64,000 nt of DNA from Sporothrix humicola (lineage: Eukaryota; Ascomycota; Sordariomycetes; Ophiostomatales; Ophiostomataceae): assembly GCA_021396245.1 (NCBI GenBank), contig WNYE01000039.1, forward strand, positions 124,001 to 188,000, written 5' to 3'. Under the pieces are notes generated by a model. The model made no database searches. It saw nothing but the letters and a program-made list of their open reading frames with translations, and was not told the origin of the DNA. The position numbers were made by a program, and so were the translations under genes. Positions 58,694 to 64,000 of the stretch are shown here, in pieces; the first letter of the stretch is position 1; every line of letters starts with the position of its first letter.

Positions 58694-59410
58694 CACGAAG
58701 TATTTTGGATATTTGGCTGGAAGTTTTGTGCACCTCATGCAAATCGGGTCAAACAACCCAGCATATATACTATATATATGAGCACAGCCGTTTTTGTGCA
58801 ATTTTGTTCTCTCGAGAGCCAAGAATGGGCTGGCAAGGAGCCGGAAGGCGGCAACTGTGAAATTTTGCAAGGAGTTCATTTAGCCTTTGGGAGTTTTTTC
58901 TTGTTATATCTTGTTTATACGCAATACGGGGGAAAATTTAAAATACGGCCCCCATGCCCTTTATATGAATACGCAAATGTCATTTAAGCGAAAACGCACT
59001 GTTTTTAGATGGAGTTCCCGTTTGCCAGCCATGCAAATTTTGGCACAAATCAAAAAAAAAATGTCACAAAATTAATAAAATCATCTGAAACTGAAATGGC
59101 AAATTTGAAAAGAAGAGGTGAAAATAAGCTCTACTAATAGCAAATCATTCGGCAAATTCCTTAAAAAACATGGCAAATGCAAGGACGCATCAAAAACAGG
59201 GATGGAAGGGGCGGATGCTCCCGCCTGGGTCGGATGACTAATCAGGGCATGTTGCACGCGTTTTTTCTGCAGGCAGCGAAAAGCAATCAATTGCACTACA
59301 GCCCAGACGTGCCAAACTCCGTTCTGTGCATATTTCATATTCAAACGGCAACTCTTTATAATACTGACCCATTTTCATTCGTTTTCCGTTCAACATCGCC
59401 TTTTTTCACC
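58694..59410. other. Tandem intergenic region
   Basis: AT-rich 717 bp between the Myb and cyclophilin genes: 3' UTR of the first, promoter of the second. No coding frame supported. Confidence 0.55.
59355..59362 (+). promoter_or_regulatory. TATA-like element of the cyclophilin gene
   Basis: TTTATAAT 49 bp before the ATG. The distance would give a very short leader. Weak evidence. Confidence 0.25.
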
Positions 59411-60060
59411 ATGTCGGTCACACTCCACACAAACGTGGGTGATCTCAAGATCGAAGTCTTTTGCGAAAGCGTCCCAAAGACGGCGGAGGTAGGTGCCCAT
59501 GCTTTGAATTCTGGTCTGTCCAGCACACTAACGTTTTACAGAACTTCCTTGCTCTCTGTGCATCCGGCTACTATGACGGCTCTCCCTTTCACCGCGTCGT
59601 TGCCGGCTTCATGGCCCAGACAGGCATGCCGGCTCCGTCGTCTTCCGGAAAATCCAAAGACAAAGACAAGGGCACCTCCATCTGGGGCCAGCCGTTTGAG
59701 GACGAGATCCGCCTGCCCGCGCTCCGCCACCACGCGCGCGGCATTGTGTCCATGGCCAACAAGGGCGCACCGCCGGCCGGCAGCGGTCTGGCGGGCACCA
59801 ATGGCTCGCAGTTCTTTGTAACGTTTGCGCGCACACCGCACCTGGACGGCGTCAACACGGTGTTTGGCCGTCTGCTCGGCGAGGCGTCGTTTGAGACGCT
59901 GGACAAGATTGAGGCGTGCCCTGTGGACAAGAAGCACCGGCCCAAGTCGGGGCCGGCTCCGAAAGAGGGCGGGAAGGCTGGGGAGGGATCGTCTTCTTCA
60001 TCGTCTGAACCGCCGCGGATCGAGCGTGTCACTGTGCACGCGAATCCGATCGCCAAGTGA
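59411..60060 (+). CDS. cyp10: Cyclophilin, PPIL3/CYP10 type peptidyl-prolyl isomerase
   Basis: Two exons, 59411-59488 and 59542-60060, giving 198 aa. The 53-nt intron (GTAGGT donor, CTAAC branch site, TTACAG acceptor) is phase 0 and joins VPKTAE to NFLALCASGYYDG. The start MSVTLHTNVGDLKIEVFCES is nearly the same as in animal PPIL3, and the end (ITIHANPFAQ in human) corresponds to VTVHANPIAK here. Catalytic and binding residues of the fold are present: FHR, GFMAQTG, GSQFFVTF, PHLDG. Two inserts lengthen it beyond the usual 160 or so aa: a Ser/Lys/Asp stretch near residues 60-73 (SSSGKSKDKDKG), where other cyclophilins have a short glycine turn, and a Lys/Gly/Ser-rich stretch near 160-186. PPIL3 associates with spliceosomes in animals. 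Isomerase activity is expected; the splicing link is inferred. Confidence 0.95.
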
Positions 60061-61101
60061 GGGGACACGACAGACAGCATGATTTCCACGCGCCAGGGCA
60101 TAGCCCTGGCACGGCTCGCCGCCGAGTCCGGCTCGCTTCTCATCCTGTAACTGGTCCCTGGAACAGAATGCCGGCTTTGTTGCCGGCCACCTTTCCACTC
60201 ACGGCACCAAAGGAGCTTCGTTCTGTATCTCATGGGGGAAAGGAAAACAGTTCAAGCCCACCACGTACTGAAACTGTGGTTGGACTGCGCATTCGGTTCT
60301 GGACCTGTCGGCGCCGCTGGACCTTTTCAAGTTTTCGATTTCGATCAAAGAAATTGGACCGCCAGTTATTAGGGATCATATCATTTGCGCTGTCGCCCAG
60401 ATCTACGACCAATACTGGGACAGCTTACGGCACCTCACACTTGGAAATTTACATCGAGCACAAGAGTGCGATGTGTCCGATTTATGTGAAAATATGAGAT
60501 GGTAGCATTTCTCCTCATGGACAGTGCTGACCAAGAGTTGGCTCCGGTGTGTGACTCAATTCGGTTCACGAAATAAAGGCGACGCATAACCACGGAGACC
60601 TCTATATGGATGCACCACAACTTAGAAGAAAAATTACATGTTTGAACGAAATAATGAAACGAATGTCCATGAAAATTAATATATCTTTACTTTTGGTCGC
60701 CTTTGATACAAGGCTGTGAGATTTAGTGGCGAGTCCACGTGACCCCCACTAAAAACAGCTTAACAAGCGCTGCAGAAAGCGCGGTGGGTGACGGCAAGTG
60801 GCGGGGATCCTGCTAGAGGCGGCGCGGTAGCCTCATAATTTTTTCTTTTTGTCATTGAGACGAGCATTGAATATCAAACATAACGACGACAAATCACGAC
60901 GAAACCTACGACAAACGACATTTCTCATGACGATGAATATGAATTTATAGAGATACGAAATATAACGACGACTAGACACTCTTTTGGCGCCTTTAAGCCC
61001 TGCCTGTCCGCAGAGACCTAGACTCTCTCATTTGATATCTCAATTTCGCATCTCTCATCTTCTAATTTTTATCCTCATAACCCTCCACACATAACTCAAA
61101 A
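60061..61101. other. Tandem intergenic region
   Basis: About 1 kb between cyclophilin and RPC11 genes. AT-rich, no coding frame supported. One AACCCT box lies at 61079-61084, 17 bp before the RPC11 ATG. Confidence 0.55.
61079..61084. promoter_or_regulatory. AACCCT box before RPC11
   Basis: Single AACCCT 17 bp upstream of the ATG. A hexamer can occur by chance about once per 2 kb counting both strands, so this is weak alone. Confidence 0.25.
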
Positions 61102-61580
61102 ATGCTTCTCTGTATGTTCCACCACAGGCGCCAGGCCAGAAGGAGTCCGTACTTCTCATACACCTCAATGAACTCCCACTAATAGATCAGTCTGCCCTTG
61201 CTGCGCCAACGTCCTGACGGTGTCGGCGCACCCCGAGACCGGCCGCAACCGCCTCGAGTGCCGCACCTGTCCGTACGAGTACACCATTTCCACTCCTTTG
61301 TTCAGCCGTCGCGAGTTTGCGCGCAAGGAAAAGGAAGACGTATTTGGCGGCCCCGGCGCGTGGGACAATGCGCAAAAGACAAAGGTGCAATGCCCGACGG
61401 AAGGCTGCGACGGCGACGAGGCAGCTTTCTTCCAGGTGCAGATCCGGTCGGCCGACGAGCCGATGACGAGTTTTTTCAAGGTAGGTCTCCCGTGTCCCCG
61501 TGTCCCCGTGTCCATTGTTATTTGTGTCCGTCCTAACAGTGTAGTGCATGACGTGTGGAAACCGGTGGCGGGAGAACTAG
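61102..61580 (+). CDS. RPC11: RNA polymerase III subunit RPC11 (C11)
   Basis: Three exons, 61102-61111, 61191-61480 and 61545-61580, giving 111 aa. Introns: 79 nt (GTATGT donor, CTAAT branch site, phase 1) and 64 nt (GTAGGT donor, CTAAC branch site, phase 0). Exon 1 has only 10 nt and codes MLL plus one base; splicing gives MLLFCPCCANVLTVS. The N-terminal zinc ribbon uses C5, C8, C27 and C30; the second uses C71, C76, C101 and C104. Between them VFGGPGAWDNAQ is typical of C11. The hairpin QIRSADEPMTSFFKCMTCG carries the acidic DE pair (D92, E93) that, as in TFIIS, supports RNA cleavage at the active site. RPC11 is needed for RNA cleavage, termination and reinitiation by Pol III. Length and motifs are complete. 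The tiny first and last exons (10 and 36 nt) make this gene easy to mis-annotate. Confidence 0.95.
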
Positions 61581-61778
61581 AGGTCGACGTGGCGGCGGCG
61601 TGCCATGGATGGAGGTCGGAGGATGGCGGCTTTCGACGATGGCCGGAAAATTCGGAGCCGGTTGTAATGATAATACCCAGAGCTGTAGCAATAGACTATT
61701 TTGTACGCCTTCTAGGATTGTGTGGTGTGATTTTGTGATGTAGTCTTTCGTCTGCCGCTTCGCGGCATGCGAGTCCCC

Positions 61779-62144
61779 TCACGCCCAGTGGAACCCGGCC
61801 TGGATGCCTTCCTGCTCGAGCCGCATGACAACCTCGGGACTGATAATCGCCTGCCGGAACGACTCTTCTTGCAGCAGCTCCAGGTGCCGCAGCGACGGAC
61901 CCGGCCAGCTCAGGTACTGCAGGTACGGCGGCGTGCGCCAGTATTGGAGGTACTCCAGGTAGCGCACAAACCGCGGGTCGTCCAGGTACTTTTCGGCGGC
62001 CAGGTGCTGGAGATAGTAGGGGTTGGCGAGACAGGCGACAAACTCGCACTCGATCTCGAAGCGCGTCTGCTGCACATCGGTCGAGGAGGCGCCGGTGCCA
62101 TTTGTGGGCAGCGAGGGCGGGACGTTGTTGCCGTACGAGGCCAT
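61779..62144 (-). CDS. MED31: Mediator complex subunit 31 (SOH1)
   Basis: Single-exon frame of 121 aa; the start is the first in-frame ATG. After about 25 unconserved residues comes the whole Med31 domain (PF05669): RFEIECEFVACLANPYYLQH, then DDPRFVRYLEYLQYWRTPPY and LSWPGPSLRHLELLQ, with FRQAI near the end. MED31 is a small, highly conserved subunit of the middle module of Mediator, linking transcription factors to Pol II. It is convergent with RPC11, with only 198 bp between the stop codons, so the 3' UTRs may overlap. Confidence 0.96.
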   Translation of the reverse strand: MASYGNNVPPSLPTNGTGASSTDVQQTRFEIECEFVACLANPYYLQHLAAEKYLDDPRFVRYLEYLQYWRTPPYLQYLSWPGPSLRHLELLQEESFRQAIISPEVVMRLEQEGIQAGFHWA

Positions 62145-62612
62145 TGTGGAGTTTGTCGAATACGATAGGATATGAGGGTTTCGAAGAGTGCGCAACGTCA
62201 AGCTGGCGAGGTGTCGAACTGTTAAAGTTGAGAGGTCGCGAGGTGAGGAAGGGGAGAGGTGTTGTTCGCGTGGAAGGTCCCAAATTGGCCAATCACCGTC
62301 ACGTGCATCTAAGCTTCACTGGCTTGGCGCCAACAGCCTCATAGCGCTGTACCACAGAGACGACGGTTGCATTGCATCATGTACAAGTCTGCTTGGCTTT
62401 CAATCTTTTATTTACTTTGTCTCCTTTTTTATTTTCCTCCTGAATATTGATCCTTTTGAATACCCAATAACTCTATAAATTTACAGACTTCGTTGTGTTC
62501 TTCAACGCCACTTCTTATCCAAAGCCTGCAGGTGCGCATCGCCCAGCATGTAGACTCCTTCCCAGCCTGTCAGCTTGTCTCCTCCTCTTTGTCCCTGCCT
62601 CGCCCTCTGTCT
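62145..62612. other. Tandem intergenic region
   Basis: 468 bp between MED31 and the next minus-strand gene: promoter of MED31 and 3' UTR of its neighbour. No coding frame supported. Confidence 0.55.
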
Positions 62613-63131
62613 TCAGTTCCGTTTCTTGGTGACAGCACTCTTTCTGCTCCCAGAAAAGTCGATCCCGATGCCCAGCACAAACGATATCCGCGCCAGCAGC
62701 GGCGGCGCCGTCGTCCAAAACACCGTCCAGTCCTCGACCGTCCACTGCGTCACGTCCGTCCACGTAGACCAGCCGCCCAGAGCTTGCGCGCAGCCCTGGG
62801 CATAGGCGGCGTCGCTCAGCAGCATGCCCATGAAGAGCCAGCGCCAGAGGCGGAGATCATGAGGATACATTCTCAACACGACGGCCTCGACAAAGGCAAA
62901 GTAGAGCCAGCCGCCGCCGAGCTGGGTGTAGACAAAGGCGGCGACGGAGCCCTGGTCGGACGGGTAGGGAACCGCATGGCGGGTCATTGTGTTGAGGTAG
63001 CTGGCCGGGTCGATAAAGACGAGAATGGCTCCCGTAAAAGCGAAAAAGGGTTCCAAGGTATTAATGATGAGGCGGTAGATCCACGGGACGGGATGAGATG
63101 CGCCCGCGGCGGAAACCTGCGATTTGGCCAT
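62613..63131 (-). CDS. Small fungal membrane protein (DUF7704-like), second copy
   Basis: Single-exon frame of 172 aa, first ATG used. Four hydrophobic segments at about residues 24-43, 68-88, 96-115 and 135-155, a short cytosolic N-terminus and a basic C-terminus (SRKSAVTKKRN). The layout follows the same plan as the protein at 53297-54135: an aromatic or hydrophobic stretch with EP in helix 1 (INTLEPFFAFTG), a VVLRMYPHDLRLWRWLFMGM segment before an acidic LLSDAAYA, then Trp-rich sequence (WSTW, WTVEDWTVFW) before the last helix. I read both as DUF7704-like proteins of unknown function. Identity between the two is low, so they are old paralogues at most. This one has no introns while the other has two. 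Confidence 0.72.
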   Translation of the reverse strand: MAKSQVSAAGASHPVPWIYRLIINTLEPFFAFTGAILVFIDPASYLNTMTRHAVPYPSDQGSVAAFVYTQLGGGWLYFAFVEAVVLRMYPHDLRLWRWLFMGMLLSDAAYAQGCAQALGGWSTWTDVTQWTVEDWTVFWTTAPPLLARISFVLGIGIDFSGSRKSAVTKKRN

Positions 63132-64000
63132 GATTGCTGTATTTTCTGGTGATGATATATTGTGTGGTTGTGTTTGATGATGAGGTTGAAGAGTGAGAAA
63201 TGCAGTCGAGTCTGCGGCTTACATGGGGTATTCCTTCTTTTAAAGAGGGGAAACAGAAGAGGATCCAGCTTGAAACAGACATGCGCATCTGACATCCCAC
63301 TAGTATTATCGAATACGATTCCAAAGATGCGAACCAGACTATCCGCCGGTGCAACTTGCAAGGCACAAGTTACGCCCGGCTTATCACGTGGAGTACATAC
63401 ATCTCCAAAAACGACCAAACTGACGTATTACGACATTGGACATTCGGGCGACTGTTTCTTAGAACAAAGTCGGCACGGAGATTTCATCTGCGCCGCTGAG
63501 CTACGCATAAAGAGCACAAGTCCCTGCACAAGTGCTGTGCTGCTGGCTGTGCTCTGCCTGGCTCGAACAGAAGCCAAAAAGGTTGTCGATCGTTTTGCCG
63601 CGTTTTGTGGACCAGCTGTTTCCGAGCATGTTGGCTTGACCTGCATGTGCAGGCTGCGGCCGGGGATCAGCAAGGCCAGGGCAGGGCCGTTGCAGGAGTA
63701 TGTAGACTTTTTGAGAGTGAGGAGAGGGGGCTCGACAGGCCAAGAACAAGGGAGCTTCGCGTCCCCAATTCTCCATTATTTTTTGAATCTTGGCGATGGT
63801 TCTCACGAAGGGACGGCGCAATAAGCAGGAGGAAGAATGAACAATCAGAGAGAAAGTGTAAATCAAAAGATGGGAATAATCATTACTACTATTAACCATT
63901 TTCCTAACATGGCAAACATTATCGCAGAAAATCAGAAGCAAAAATTGCAGGGGACAGCTCTCGTCGCTCGTCGCTCCCCCGGATATTTGCAGGCGATCCC
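63132..64000. other. Right-edge intergenic sequence
   Basis: Upstream of the last minus-strand gene. No coding frame supported; the final bases cannot be judged because the window ends. Confidence 0.5.

Noticed and set aside
63300..63824. C-terminal part of a 220-codon + strand open frame near the right edge
   Set aside because: No motif, mixed composition, and it overlaps the promoter of the minus-strand gene.

Overview
The window is nuclear DNA of a filamentous ascomycete (Pezizomycotina, probably Sordariomycetes). The evidence is short introns of about 50-220 nt with GTAAGT-type donors and CTAAC-type branch sites, GC-rich coding sequence in AT-richer surroundings, a Zn(II)2Cys6 regulator, a small PLS1-like tetraspanin, and pyrimidine-rich 5' leaders. 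I support 16 protein-coding genes; nine need splicing. I found no rRNA or convincing tRNA, no CRISPR array, no intact transposon, and no secondary-metabolite or defence cluster.

Layout. 0.75-2.8 kb (+): NIPA-type Mg2+ transporter. 3.9-4.6 kb (-): PLS1-like tetraspanin. 10.6-13.2 kb (+): Zn2Cys6 regulator. 14.1-15.4 kb (-): anhydro-N-acetylmuramic acid kinase, a bacterial-type recycling enzyme. 19.5-21.2 kb (+): MFS sugar transporter. 21.2-35.7 kb: a 14.5-kb stretch with no gene I can support, containing an N gap flanked by homopolymers. 35.7-36.7 kb (+): MCM1 MADS-box factor. 40.1-40.7 kb (-): Ctr copper transporter. 43.8-45.2 kb (-): CPSF6/CFIm68-like RRM protein. 47.1-47.6 kb (+): Sec61-gamma (SSS1). 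48.1-50.4 kb (-): WDR23/LEC14B-like WD40 protein. 53.3-54.1 kb (-): small membrane protein. 57.0-58.7 kb (+): double-Myb telobox protein. 59.4-60.1 kb (+): PPIL3-type cyclophilin. 61.1-61.6 kb (+): Pol III subunit RPC11. 61.8-62.1 kb (-): Mediator subunit MED31. 62.6-63.1 kb (-): a second small membrane protein resembling the one at 53 kb.

The genes form no single pathway. The right third is rich in basic gene-expression machinery (CPSF6-like, WDR23-like, telobox protein, cyclophilin, RPC11, MED31), while the left half holds transporters and regulators separated by 3-6 kb spacers. The best leads are the fungal AnmK, the telobox-binding protein close to AACCCT boxes in two nearby promoters, the pair of related small membrane proteins, the RPC11 gene with its 10-nt first coding exon, and the large gene-free region upstream of MCM1. 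I did not find a clearly new biological system.
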